Source of the DNA: Paralithodes platypus
Lineage: Eukaryota; Arthropoda; Malacostraca; Decapoda; Lithodidae
Direction of reading: 5' to 3'
DNA length: 64,000 nt
Assembly (NCBI GenBank): GCA_032716605.1
Contig: CM064485.1
Location: 28,671,558-28,735,557, forward strand
Under the pieces are notes generated by a model. The model worked only from the letters and a program-made list of their open reading frames with translations. It did no database searches and was not told the origin of the DNA. Made by a program: the position numbers and the translations under genes. Positions 32,601 through 42,741 of the stretch are shown here, piece by piece; the stretch's first letter is position 1; the number at the start of each line of letters is the position of its first letter.

Positions 32601-33245
32601 CGCCCGTTTTCTGCAACAGCCCTTGCCTACAGGATCCAGTCCTCTCTCCTGCGGCTCACTGACAATGGTTGGAGGATTGTTATCCAATGGATCCCGTCCC
32701 ACTCTGACATCAGGGGGAATGTCGTGGCTGACATGGCTGCAGACATGGCTCACACTCTGGCACCGGTCGAACATCTGGAAGAGGACTTACGGACCCACGT
32801 TGCCTGGGTTAGGACAGTCTGCCTTGCCTGCTGGAATGAAGACCTGCGTCCCGCATTGGCAGCTACTACCATCGGCTCCTACAGGACAGACGCGGAACCC
32901 CAACCCTGGGCCAGGCACCCTCACCGCGACCTGGATGTGGCACTGACGAGGATCAGGATTGGACACACTACGCTCTCCGCTCACCTCCACCGGCTGGGGC
33001 TTACCGATCGCCCAGCGTGTCGTTGGTGCTCCCGACCTGAGACGATAGCCCACTACATTTTGGAGTGTCCTAGGTTCCACTCTCACAGAACTACTCTGCG
33101 CGGCCGTCTGCAGTGCCTGGGTGTCACTGATTTCGACTTGCGAGTCCTCCTTGGTGGTGCAGGCTTAGACGACGTTCGACGGGCCCGTGTGGTTCGCCTC
33201 CTCTGCAACTTCTTGAGGACGACGGGCCGTTTGGTCCACCACTGA
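28865..33245 (+). pseudogene. I-type LINE ORF2: endonuclease, RT, RNase H
   Basis: Begins at the ATG in TGATG with an APE endonuclease start (FFWNARSLLRKTQDF, GVCETWLTPSL) after an in-frame TAG near 28886. The domain is split by an insertion near 29090-29630 and resumes with LLCYNPCKSV, YVILGDFNAHH and MGSDHLPVQV. A frameshift near 30250 leads into 30276-33245, fully open: RT with FIDIESAFDSA, CGVPQGSGLSPPLYN and VMVYADDITIA (YADD), then RNase H with FRIFTDGSF, AAELYAIYRAL, VIYTDSRSAV and the last Asp in NVVADMAADM. The end has CRWCSRPETIAHYILEC. It would perform target-primed reverse transcription. Confidence 0.9.
29090..29630 (+). mobile_element. Insertion with A-tract in LINE endonuclease
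   Basis: Interrupts the endonuclease frame after VLFINLRS; coding resumes near LRLQNYDN (about 29690). It has a (CT)n run at 29376-29391, GAGGGGAGG repeats and an A-tract at about 29566-29604. It is a SINE-like or processed insertion of unknown family; no tRNA-like boxes and no clear TSD. Both boundaries are approximate. Confidence 0.55.
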
Positions 33246-33347
33246 GCCCCCCAGGATCCTCTACTGCAGTTGCGAAGGCAGGGCTGTGGCGGGCGTGTCT
33301 ACACGTCCGAGTTTCGCCCTTTACCAGAAACAAGAAACAAGAACAAG

Positions 33348-33360
33348 ATTCAGATAAGTA
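33348..33360. repeat. TSD of I-type LINE, right copy
   Basis: ATTCAGATAAGTA, identical to 27019-27031. Confidence 0.9.
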
Positions 33361-33660
33361 TTTATAACTAATGTCTCCTAGGCCTGGTTATTCTTCATTT
33401 TAAATGTTTTTACATTTAAAATGGGGTTATAGTGTAAAGAGTTACTTGTTATCTTGATTTAGAGGTCCTTATTTCCCAACCCCAGTACTGTCAAATTTCG
33501 GACCCCCATTGGGTCGGGTTTATTTCAGATGATTATTTGTTCTTACCTATTGTTACTTAACCCTCGGGACCCGGACTGCCTGTTAGAAGGATGGTCGCCC
33601 GTACCCGGGCGAAATGGCCGAAAAACGTCTAGGCCTAGGCTACCGTATCTTTGTTAGTAT
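33361..33660. other. Flanking sequence, no gene seen
   Basis: Low-copy-looking, AT-rich sequence with several TAGGCCTA-type words. No ORF of interest. Confidence 0.4.
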
Positions 33661-33848
33661 ATTATTAGTAGGTTTAGGGATATTTCTTCGAGAGGCCGGT
33701 CTATATGATCTGTGCCCCATGAATATTCTTTCCTCTCACTTAAACAGTAGGCTACCATAGTGCGGTTGGGAATATGAACATGATTAGATTAATATCCAGT
33801 ATTCGAGAATGGATAATAAGTCGTAGGCGTGTGCATAAACCTTTAACC

Positions 33849-33920
33849 GTCCTGGTGGTGTAATGGTTAAGGTGGCAAAAATATGTGTGTGATAACCCGG
33901 GTTCGAATCCCGGTGGATCA
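33849..33920 (+). pseudogene. tRNA-like sequence, copy 1
   Basis: A box-like TGGTGTAATGG and a perfect T-arm CCGGG-TTCGAAT-CCCGG (B box GGTTCGAATCC). The acceptor strands (GTCCTGG against TGGATCA) pair poorly and the anticodon arm is not a clean 5-bp stem. It is best read as a tRNA pseudogene or the head of a SINE rather than a working tRNA. Confidence 0.6.
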
Positions 33921-34163
33921 TATATACTTTAATTAATTTCATTGGGGGTGTGGTGGTGAGATTAATAAAAATAATATTATTAGTAGGTTTAGGGATATTT
34001 CTTCGAGAGGCCGGTCTATATGATCTGTGCCCCATGAATATTCTTTCCTCTCACTTAAACAGTAGGCTACCATAGTGCGGTTGGGAATATGAACATGATT
34101 AGATTAATATCCAGTATTCGAGAATGGATAATAAGTCGTAGGCGTGTGCATAAACCTTTAACC

Positions 34164-34235
34164 GTCCTGGTGGTGTAATGGTTAAGGTGGCAAAAATATG
34201 TGTGTGATAACCCGGGTTCGAATCCCGGTGGATCA
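34164..34235 (+). pseudogene. tRNA-like sequence, copy 2
   Basis: Identical to 33849-33920 because it lies in the second unit of the 315-bp duplication; the same structural defects apply. Confidence 0.6.
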
Positions 34236-34290
34236 TATATACTTTAATTAATTTCATTGGGGGTGTGGTGGTGAGATTAATAAAAATAAT

Positions 34291-34611
34291 ATTATTTTAA
34301 CTGCTAGAAATTTCCCACGCATCCCTAACGTAGTACGGTTTCCAATCTGTAAACTGGCGTTGAGTAGAGCTCTCTAAGTCAACTGGTTCAGTTGTGATGA
34401 CAATTTTAGTGGAGAGCATTTTCAGGCGATGTTAGCAATACGACGATCTTTTCACTAATGAAACTACGACATACAGACGTTCAATAACAAACGAGTCTTC
34501 TCCTTCTTGTTTTCGGAGGTGCGGTGACGAAGCGACCGACTTTGTTTACATTCGTCCGACGCACGGTGTTCGGATCAAGCTTGCAAGGCTTGCAAGCTTA
34601 CTGTCTGTCAG
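34291..34611. other. Flank before poly(A) LINE
   Basis: No gene. Holds a short inverted repeat (AAGCTTGCAAGGCTTGCAAGCTT at 34578-34600) just before the target duplication of the next element. Confidence 0.45.
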
Positions 34612-34626
34612 AAGGACGCCCGGGTA
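34612..34626. repeat. TSD candidate of poly(A) LINE, left copy
   Basis: AAGGACGCCCGGGTA, repeated exactly at 53437-53451, 18.8 kb away on the other side of the split LINE. Confidence 0.75.
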
Positions 34627-34902
34627 CAGGTAGTAGGGGTAGGCAGCCCTGCCCAGGGAAGTAATACCGCCAAGGTTTCGGGAGACTCAGGGAATAGCCT
34701 GAATTCCATTTTCTCTCCCAGGCCTTGGTAGCTGGATACATATCTTTCTGCCTCACACATCAGGGGTATCAGGAAAACCCTCTTTATATAACATACACAT
34801 CCAACTTCACGACATTGCCCTACATCGCTATCCTCTATCCATAAAACACTAATCTTCCCACTACATATCATACATGTAACACCATACACTTACCTTATAA
34901 AT

Positions 34903-37551
34903 ATGGCAGTACAATTGTTAAGAGCAAACCTGGTGGTCCCTCGGATATCCACCCCCGGCAGGGTTGGGTCATTGACACAGGGCCCTCCCGGTCGTCATCA
35001 TGCGACTGTGTCAAGAGCATTGCAACGTCCCAAAGCTGCTCGTCGGTGCAGCTTTTTCTTTAGTAATATAAGGGGACTTCACTCTAACATCAATTCTGTA
35101 CACCAATTTCTTCAAGCAGAATCCCCTACTCTCCTTTTTTTGACAGAGACTCAAGTAACATCCACATCTGACACGTCTAGATTTAATTTTCCAGGTTATC
35201 AACTGCTCCAAAATTTCAGACCTAAAGGAGGTGTATGTTGCTTTGCAAAATCTGAAATTGCCCTGGAGGAGGTTACTAGTTTCAATTGTCCCTATTTTGA
35301 TTATTCTATAAACAAATTAATTTCTGCTGGTAAATTTAAATACATATGTTGCATCTACCGTTCCCCAAACACTCCTCCAGAGCAAAGTCTTTTTGATTCT
35401 CTGTCCTCACAACTCAGTGTCCTCAACTTAAATGCTTCTTCTGAAATCACTGTGTTGGGTGATTTTAATGTCCATAATGTTGAATGGCTACTCATTCAGC
35501 CAGGACTGATGATGCTGGTCTTGAATGTGAGCTATTTGCAGACTAATTTAATCTCACTCAACTAGTCAACCAACCCACCCGTGTACCAGATAATCCTAAT
35601 CATAATTCCCACCTACTGGACTTATTTTTAACAACCAATTCAGAAAATTATGATGTTACAGTGAGGTCCCCGCTTGGATCTTCTGATCACTGTCTGATAC
35701 AGGCCACCTGTCTATCACCTACCACACCTTCCCACTCTGAACCTGTTTTGGTGACTAAATGGCATTACGATAGGGCAGACTGGGAGGGTCTTCAAGGTTT
35801 CTTTATTGATATTCCCTGGACCTCTTTCTTTTCTAATGATGCACACTCCACCTTGAGCCACATACAAGATTTTGTAAAAATTGGAATGGAAACTTTTATT
35901 CCTCATCAAAAGTACAGTAAAAGATCTAATTCACCTAAATGGTTTGACCATAATTGTGCTAGAGTAACTGAACAAAAAGCAATAGCCTACAATGCATACA
36001 CAAGATCAAAAACACATGAAGCCTTTAATTACTTTAGAAACATCAGAAATCATGCCAAAACTGTATTAAACCTAACTAAATCAAACTTTCTCCATAAGCA
36101 GGCAAATAAACTTCTAAATAATCCAAATGATAACAAAATATTTTGGTCTACTCTTAACTCATTCAAATCCAACTTCACTACTGCTTCATCCATTCCACCA
36201 TTAAAATCTCCGACTGGCAATCTTGTAAGTGACCCACGGTTAAAGCTAACCTTCTTGCGGATATTTTCTCCACCAACTCAACCTTAGATGAAATAAATCA
36301 AGATGTCCCTGTACTTAATTTTAATTCGCCTGAAATTCCCTCACTTAAGATCCACACCAGACATGTCAAAACTATTTTGCAGAATCTCTCAGTAGATAAG
36401 GCTCCTGGTCCAGATAAAATTCCTCCAATAGTACTTAAGAATTGCTCCTTGGTGCTCGCTCCTGTATTGGCAAAAAATTCCGTCTGTGTACTCATACCTC
36501 ATGCTTCCCAGTACCCTGGAAAGAAGCAAACATCCATCCAGTTCCTAAAAAAGGTGCCTCTTCAGATCCATCAAACTACAGACCAATAGCTATAACTTCC
36601 ACTCTTGGCAAAGTCTTTGAAATTATATTAAATAATCACATAATTAAGCATCTGGAGAATAATAAATTAATCAGTGATAGGCAATATGATGTTAGACGAT
36701 GTCGATCAACTGCAGACATTCTTTGCCTTCTTACGCATCAAATCAACCAAGCTACAGACCAACATGGTGAAACACATACAATAGCACTGGATATATCAAA
36801 GGCATTTGATAGAGTCTGGCATCAATCCTTATTGTCGAAGATGTCACACTACGGCCTTGCATTATTAGTTCCACTAATTTCTTCTTATCTTCATAACAGA
36901 CAAATATGTGTAATGGTAGATGGCCTTTATTCTCAATTTCACTCAATAAATGCTGGTGTTCCCCAGGGGTCAGTTTTGGCCCCAACTCTGTTCCTCATTC
37001 ATATCAATGATCTCATATCTACCACTCGTAATCCAATACATTCCTACGCAGATGACTCAACACTCCACAGTTCCTTCACATTTACCAATTCTTTCACCTA
37101 ACCCGATCTTATAAATTCAAAAATAAACACTGCAATTTCTCTGAACCAGGACCTTTCTAGAATTAATGAATGGGGACAAGAGAATCTAGTTTCCTTTAAT
37201 GCACAGAAAACCAAGTACATTCAATTTTCTAACCGACAGAATCTCACTGACTCCCATATATTTTTTAATGATGTAAATATTCCCACTTCCCCTAGTATTG
37301 ACATTCTCGGTGTAACATTAACTACTAACTTGAGCTGGACACATTATGTTAGGAGCATTGCTAAGAATGCCTCTAAAAAACTGGGACTCCTGTACAGAGT
37401 TCGAGAAGTCTTCACTGACGAGCAGTTGGCCGTAATATATAAAAGACATGTGCGTTCTCAGATGGATTACTGTTCACCTCTGTGGGGTGGAAGTGGAGTG
37501 GTTGCACTGAGGCAGTTGGACAAAATTCAAAATAAAGCTATTAGATTAATC
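34903..37551 (+). pseudogene. Poly(A) LINE ORF2, 5' part (endonuclease, RT)
   Basis: Endonuclease: FFSNIRGLHSNINSVHQFL, LLFLTETQV (Glu), CCIYRSPN, ITVLGDFNVHNVEW and, after a frameshift near 35500, GSSDHCLIQAT. RT: NYRPIAITSTLGKVFE, IALDISKAFDRVW (motif A), NAGVPQGSVLAPTLFLIHIND and HSYADDSTL (YADD). Frameshifts near 35500, 36270, 36470 and a stop near 37100 break it. The thumb part (37330-37551) reads DYCSPLWGGSG and LDKIQNKAIRLIN, where the DIRS1-like element enters. Confidence 0.85.
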
Positions 37552-37560
37552 AATTTGTTA

Positions 37561-37854
37561 GTAGTCTTGCCAAATCCAACGTCAAGGCTATTAACCTAAT
37601 TGCAATGACGACTTGTCTATTTTGACTGCTATGTCGTCATTCCAACCGCGGTTAAAAAAGAAAACGTCTAGAGTCTACTCCTTATCTTGCTCTAGGAGAC
37701 GTTGTACATTAACCAAAACTACCACCGAAGGTGAAAAAAGCATAGAAGAGAAGAAAAAGGGGTGTACCTTAGTTACCGCTTAAGGCCCATTCTGTGTTCC
37801 GTCATGTGCAGATCCCTGTCGAACGTGCGCATGAGCGACCCTCTCTTGTTATCA
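37561..37854. repeat. DIRS1-like left inverted terminal repeat
   Basis: Reverse complement of 52636-52930 with only a handful of mismatches (for example GGGGTGTACC against GGGGTTTACC, ATTCTGTG against ATCCCGTG). The extreme left end, ATTTGTTAGTAGTCTTGCC, is unique to this side; the right end has its own unique extension. Confidence 0.9.
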
Positions 37855-38360
37855 TTTTTTCACGCGCCTCCATTGATTAAGTCCGCTTTTGTTGTGCTCC
37901 TTAATTCACCCTGTTTAGGATCGTTTCGGCTTATCTGGCCTTCTTTTTTTGTTAGACAGATGTTACGTGATCTAGGGCACACGTAAATGGGCTCCTAAGT
38001 GTGTATAATGGAAACGCGTATGGAAATAGCCTACCGAAGGTACGGGGGCGCCTGGCGTTCCTCGTATATGTTTTTCATTCTTTCTCTTTTCATATTCTTT
38101 TTTCCTGTTAGTCTGGGCATAGTTTAGCTTTTAGCTTATTTTAGCCTAGCTCGTTTTCTCATTCAGGAATTGCTATGCCCCTATGAGTTTTCATTTTTTC
38201 ATAGCCTAAGGTGTAAAGTTGGTAAACAATCTGAGATTTCGATGGTGGCGGTGCTGTTTGTAGAGTTTGTGTCGGCCGCATTATTAGCGTTATTCCCGAG
38301 TCCCCCCTTGCGAGCCTTCACTGTGTCTCAAGGGCCTGGGCGACAGGTGGTTTGTGATAT

Positions 38361-38552
38361 TCCAGGGGTACCCCAGGGGGGCCCCTCCTTCACACCACAG
38401 GGTTTTTTCGCACCTGACACATTCTCTGCTCACGGCTAGGCCACCCTTTTTCTCACCGGTTTCGTTTACTGGTTTTTGTTTTCCCTTCCTGTTTCACCTC
38501 CATCCTTTCATAGTCTTTTTGCCCAATCCAGGGGTACCCCAGGGGGGCCCCT
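38361..38552. repeat. Repeated palindromic GC motif in DIRS leader
   Basis: CCAGGGGTACCCCAGGGGGG occurs at 38362-38381 and 38528-38547, each followed by CCCCT. The core AGGGGTACCCC is near-palindromic. It lies upstream of the Gag-like region; role unknown. Confidence 0.65.
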
Positions 38553-38835
38553 GTTTGTGCGAAACCACCCTCCCTGCCACTTCTCCTCATGGGCTTTGCT
38601 CTAGCTCTGTGGGTTGGGTGGTTCCTGGGGGATGTGCCTCCTCTCCCCTGGTGTGTCTTCCTTGCCTCTCCCTTTACCGGTTGAGTTAGGATCATATATC
38701 AAGGAAGACACTGCTCAGCTTGATGGCCATCCACGCTTGGAGTTCATAAGGAGATGACGCATTTTTGTGGCCTTTTTTGGTATTCCCTAGACGCTCCTCT
38801 CGCTTTTTCGGCGCCGGACCATCTCGGCCGGTCCC

Positions 38836-38975
38836 ACAAATTTGAGGGAGCTCGATTCGGTCCTCTGGGACATTTCGGCTCCCCGCAAATTTGCGGAGAT
38901 CGCTGGGGGGTCCCGCGGAGATGCGGGAGGGTTGTGTCGGTACGGTTATGCCTCCATTGGCCCGCAAATTTGCGG
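38836..38975. repeat. AAATTT-centred palindromes
   Basis: CCGCAAATTTGCGG is a perfect 14-bp palindrome at 38883-38896 and 38962-38975; a degenerate form (CCCACAAATTTGAGGG) lies at 38834-38849. It is in the DIRS1-like element, upstream of the Gag-like frames. Confidence 0.65.
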
Positions 38976-39198
38976 TTATAGTTGGCTTTCACTGTTGACC
39001 TTTTTTATGTCATCTTGTTGCCTGAAACTATCTTGGTGTGTGCACTTTACTGGTGTTATAGACCCTGCATGTAAGATGTTGAGTGGTGGTTGACGCTTTC
39101 TCCATCTTTGCAGGTTCTGCTAGTGCTCTTCCGCCTCGCCCGCCCTACTCACCTACCTCTGTGCTCCCGGTTTAGGGTGAGTACGGATACCTGTTTGC

Positions 39199-40499
39199 AT
39201 GTGTGTTCCTGTTTCCCCATGCTCATTCCCTGGTTCTTATTGGACATTCTCTACCCTTCGACGTGCTGATTATGGTGTGTGTTCTTCCAGTGCAGGTCGG
39301 GTGCCTTGCTTTCGCCATGGTTGTAGCTCCCCGTGCTTGGGGAGCCTCAAGTCCTGCTTGCGCCACTCGCAATGTTTGTCCTCTACGGCCTCCCTCCCTG
39401 CTCTGTGTGGCCCGTGTCTGGCCCTGGTGGATGTGGTGCACCATAGCCCTGGTTCCTCAGCGGCGGCAGTGGCCTCTGCTTCCCTTCAGTCGGTGTGGGC
39501 GATAGTCTCCCGCCACATTAGGAATGTGGCCCGCCGTTCCCCGCCTTTGTTGCCGACTGGATCCGCGTCGCCCTGGGTATCCCTGACCCGACTGAAGGCC
39601 GTTCACCTGGCCCTCTCCCTGCTCGGGCCCTCTCCCCTGGGTCCCGCAGCCGGTCGTCACATCGTCGGGGGGATCCCCGGCTCCGTCCTCGCTCTTGCTC
39701 GCCTCGTCGGCCGTCCTCTACTGCCCCTCGTCGTCCTCCTGATCGCCTTGACGACGCCCATCGCCCTCGTCATGGTTCTCGCCCTGAGGCCGGGATTAGT
39801 GGCTCTGCCCCTGTGCGCCCTCCCCTGGCCTCTACGGGTAGGGGCTCTACTGCTTTCCGCCCGCTTCCCCTGCACGAACGACGTCCTCTTCCTTTTTCCT
39901 CTACGCGCGCGAGGGTTCAGGCTGTAGCTGGCCCTCTGCTCCCTCCTCCTACACTGTCCAGGAGGGTCTGCCGGGATGTAGTTGCTTCTCCTCCTACTTC
40001 CCCTGCTTCGGTGCCTATTCTTCCTTCCCGGTCTCGTCCCGAGGTGGAGGTCCCTCCTTCCTCCGCCTCGGTGTCGGGCCGCCCTGTTATCTCCGCCCCG
40101 GGGATCCTTGCTCTGTTTCCCCCCGCGGCTCCTTCTGACCTCCTTTCACCCGGCCTGCCTTCCCACTCCCGTCGTCCTGCTCCTCCTCCTTCTTCTCTCC
40201 CTGACCTTCACTTACCGTCTCGCCAGGGGGGTACCCCACCTCTTGGCTCGGTGGGGTTTAGCGAGGTTTCGGGGTCCCCTTTCTCAGGGGCTGACGTGTC
40301 GCTGGAAGAGGGGGATGGTGCTGTTTCCCCCTCGGGCGTTCGTGTTCGGGGACGAGTCCCTCAGCGGCGACACACCACTACATCACTACCTCGCTACCGC
40401 CAGACGCTGCAGACGCTCTGTCAACGCTCTCACGATATCGATCATAATTTGAGTATTCACTACTCATCCTCTTCATTCTTGTGCATGAAAGGTGGTTAA
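39199..40499 (+). pseudogene. DIRS1-like Gag (ORF1), N-terminal part
   Basis: Overlapping + strand frames (39199-39927 and 39813-40499) with several shifts between them. A Cys/His cluster (CLGSLKSCLRHSQC, then ALCGPCLALVD) looks like the zinc-binding motif near the start of decapod-type DIRS ORF1 proteins, and is followed by long Arg/Ser/Pro-rich stretches. No frame is fully open, so ORF1 is decayed. The CR1-like LINE enters somewhere after about 40450. Confidence 0.5.
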
Positions 40500-41339
40500 G
40501 AGCACGTTTAACCATCCTGTAGCTTAGTAAGTAACACTGCACGATATTTCGCTGTGTATTGACTGATAAACTTTGTGTTTATCACAAGACTCCTGCTCGG
40601 ACAGGGCGCCACTAGCGCCATCTGTTGTTTTGTTTTGTTTGTAAACAAACGCTCTCTTCTTAGTTGATATAAAATCGTAGCCCCTAATTTTACCCATTAC
40701 CTACTGTAGTAAGTATCAATTTAACTGCCTTGTATGTAAGTAAAGCTTTGCATATTAATTTGCTAATAAACAATATTGTGTACTAACTAACCTGCCTACA
40801 GGAACGAACGCCGACGCCATTTTGTAAACAATTTTTTTTGGGGGATTATACATATTAAATTCCATCCAATTTTGTAGTAAATTTAAGTGCATTCATTTAT
40901 CTTTTCCCCCTAGATATATTCTTGACTTTTTCTCCTCAGAGTGATTTTACTTTAAGCTAAGGGTGGTAATTTTGTACAAACTAACCTAGCCTAACCCAAC
41001 CTGCCAAGCTTTTAACCTAATCCAAACCTAGCCTAGCCTATAGCCAGCCAATCTGTTGTTCTTATTAACTCTAGTAGATATTGTATTTAGTATCCTACTG
41101 TAGCTATATATATCTGTAATTTTAGTTGTTGCTTGCACGATCTTGTAGTAACCTTTGACTGATACATTTTGTTTTGTTTTATCTAAAAAGAGTAGGCTAC
41201 TGCTTTACTAGGCTACAGTGACACCAGGGCCATCTGTTGATACAGTATATTAACCCCTTGTGTGCGGTCACACTTTATTTTTATATAATCTCTATTTGGT
41301 GAATTGTATATTTAGTTACATATTCTGTTATATATATAT

Positions 41340-41660
41340 ATTTGTTTAAGGTTAGGTTATCACACCTGGTAGCCTATTTCTGCGTATTTCAATTTTATTA
41401 TTTTCGGTTAGGCTATTCAACGCTGGTAGCCTATTGGTGCGTATTTAAATTTTGTTTAAACTTTTGGTTAGGCTATTGCCCCTGGAAGCCTAATCCTGCG
41501 TATCTCAAATGTTTTGTTTTCGGTTAGGCTATCACCCCTGATAACCTATTGTTGTGTATTTCAACATATTTGTTTTCGGTTGAAGTGATTGAAGTGTTTC
41601 TAAAGTGAGTGAAGTGTTTTAAAGTGAGTTAAGTGTTTTAAAGTGAGTGAAGTGATCTGA
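41340..41660 (+). promoter_or_regulatory. CR1-like LINE leader with tandem repeats
   Basis: Four imperfect units of about 60 bases sharing GGTTAGGCTAT, GGTAGCCTATT and TGCGTATTTCAA, followed by four units of about 18 bases (AAGTGAGTGAAGTGTTTT). The arrays end 18 bases before the ORF1 ATG region. Repeated 5' leaders often act as internal promoters in LINEs; that role here is inferred. Confidence 0.65.
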
Positions 41661-41677
41661 AGAAACTGACTGTTACC

Positions 41678-42715
41678 ATGCCTCGCACTTGTACGAACTG
41701 CGCCGGTAGGTTTGGTGAGTCCATGTTTGTTACTGTCAATCTTCAAGTCTGCCGTCTCTGCCAGCAACAAGAGAATTTGACAGTGAAATTAGATGAAGCC
41801 TACAACAAGATCAACGTCCTCACCATGAAGCTGGAATCACTCCAAGAGTTTGTAACACTCAACGTTGGAGTACCACAAACTTCAATTGTCACCGCAACTC
41901 CAGCAGCCACCAACGCCCCAACGTCAACTGCCAACAATTCAACGCCTGCAGTAGCCATTTCATCTGATGGTTCCGATACTCAAGAAACAAATAGTAACTC
42001 TCTTCCCGCTCAAGACAACTTCCGTGTTGTGAGGAACAACGTTTGCCCCAAGACCAGGAAACCCATACCGATTACCGAGTGTCAAAACCGCTTCCAGATA
42101 CTCGCAGACTCAGATGACGAAGCGGAAATAGAAGAAGTCCGGCTCGTGGGAGACTCGATGATACGTGGTCAGCTCACAGAGTTTTGCGCCAGAGCACCTA
42201 AGACCAGGAAGCGTTTTTGTATCCCTGGTGGTGGTGTGGACGACGTAGTTGCTGCAGTTGACGAAGTATCTAAGCTGGCTCCTGCTAATACAATGTACGT
42301 CATCCACGTTGGATCCAACGATGTACAGCGAACCCGGTCGGAAGATTTGCTTTTAAAGTACCAGCAGCTGATCAAGTCGTCTAAGGAGAAGTCATCAAGG
42401 ATCATCGTCTCAGGAATCGTCCCCCGGCTTGGTGTAGAGAGCCGATTTTACAATATAGCCACCAGCACAAATCGTTGTCTAGCAAACCTCTGCAGGAAGG
42501 AAAACGTGGGATTCGTCGACACCTGGGACAATTTCTACTACGATGACTATTTGTTTTCGGACGATGGAGTTCATCTGAACCAGGTGGGAGCAGCACGTTT
42601 TGGACGTCTTCTCAACGATGCGGTGAAGGATTTTCGGAGAAGAAATCGACTCAGCACAGGACAACCAGGAAGGAGGACCGAAGACAGCGAGGGCGGCAAC
42701 CTGCGAAGGAATTAA
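41678..42715 (+). CDS. CR1-like LINE ORF1: zinc motif and SGNH domain
   Basis: 345 residues from ATG 41678. The N-terminus has CTNC (residues 5-8) and CRLC (25-28), a compact zinc-binding pair, then a coiled coil over about 29-58. A Thr/Ser/Asn-rich linker follows. Residues 153-310 form an SGNH hydrolase: LVGDSMIRG (Ser160), PGGGVDDV (Gly), IHVGSNDV (Asn214), DDGVHLNQVG (Asp296, His299). The C-terminus is basic. This is the CR1-type ORF1 architecture, where the protein binds element RNA and the esterase-like domain has an unclear function. ORF2 starts 26 bases after the stop. Confidence 0.9.
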   Translation: MPRTCTNCAGRFGESMFVTVNLQVCRLCQQQENLTVKLDEAYNKINVLTMKLESLQEFVTLNVGVPQTSIVTATPAATNAPTSTANNSTPAVAISSDGSDTQETNSNSLPAQDNFRVVRNNVCPKTRKPIPITECQNRFQILADSDDEAEIEEVRLVGDSMIRGQLTEFCARAPKTRKRFCIPGGGVDDVVAAVDEVSKLAPANTMYVIHVGSNDVQRTRSEDLLLKYQQLIKSSKEKSSRIIVSGIVPRLGVESRFYNIATSTNRCLANLCRKENVGFVDTWDNFYYDDYLFSDDGVHLNQVGAARFGRLLNDAVKDFRRRNRLSTGQPGRRTEDSEGGNLRRN

Positions 42716-42741
42716 ATGCTAATCTGTCAAGAACCGCGAAT

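Larger units (their letters stand above)
27032..33347 (+). mobile_element. I-type LINE (APE, RT, RNase H), full length
   Basis: Bounded by a perfect 13-bp duplication. About 208 bases of 5' leader, ORF1 (27240-28865), ORF2 (28865-33245), about 65 bases of 3' untranslated sequence and a 3' end with (CAAGA)-like repeats. RNase H after the RT places it in the I group (I/Nimb-like). It contains a later poly(A) insertion (about 29090-29630). ORF1 has a frameshift and ORF2 a nonsense codon, the insertion and a frameshift, but the RT-RNase H part is still open over 989 codons. Confidence 0.88.
33661..34290. repeat. Perfect 315-bp tandem duplication
   Basis: Units 33661-33975 and 33976-34290 read identically by eye from ATTATTAGTAGGTTTAGGGA to AGATTAATAAAAATAAT. 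Each holds a tRNA-like sequence. Identity over 315 bases means a recent event or concerted change, or an assembly duplication. Confidence 0.9.

Noticed and set aside
33849..33920. A functional tRNA gene
   Set aside because: A and B boxes and the T-arm are good, but the acceptor strands hardly pair and the anticodon arm is irregular; also it lies in a tandem duplicated repeat.
40980..41040. Telomeric (TTAGG)n sequence
   Set aside because: CCTAACC-like words occur but not as a regular array.
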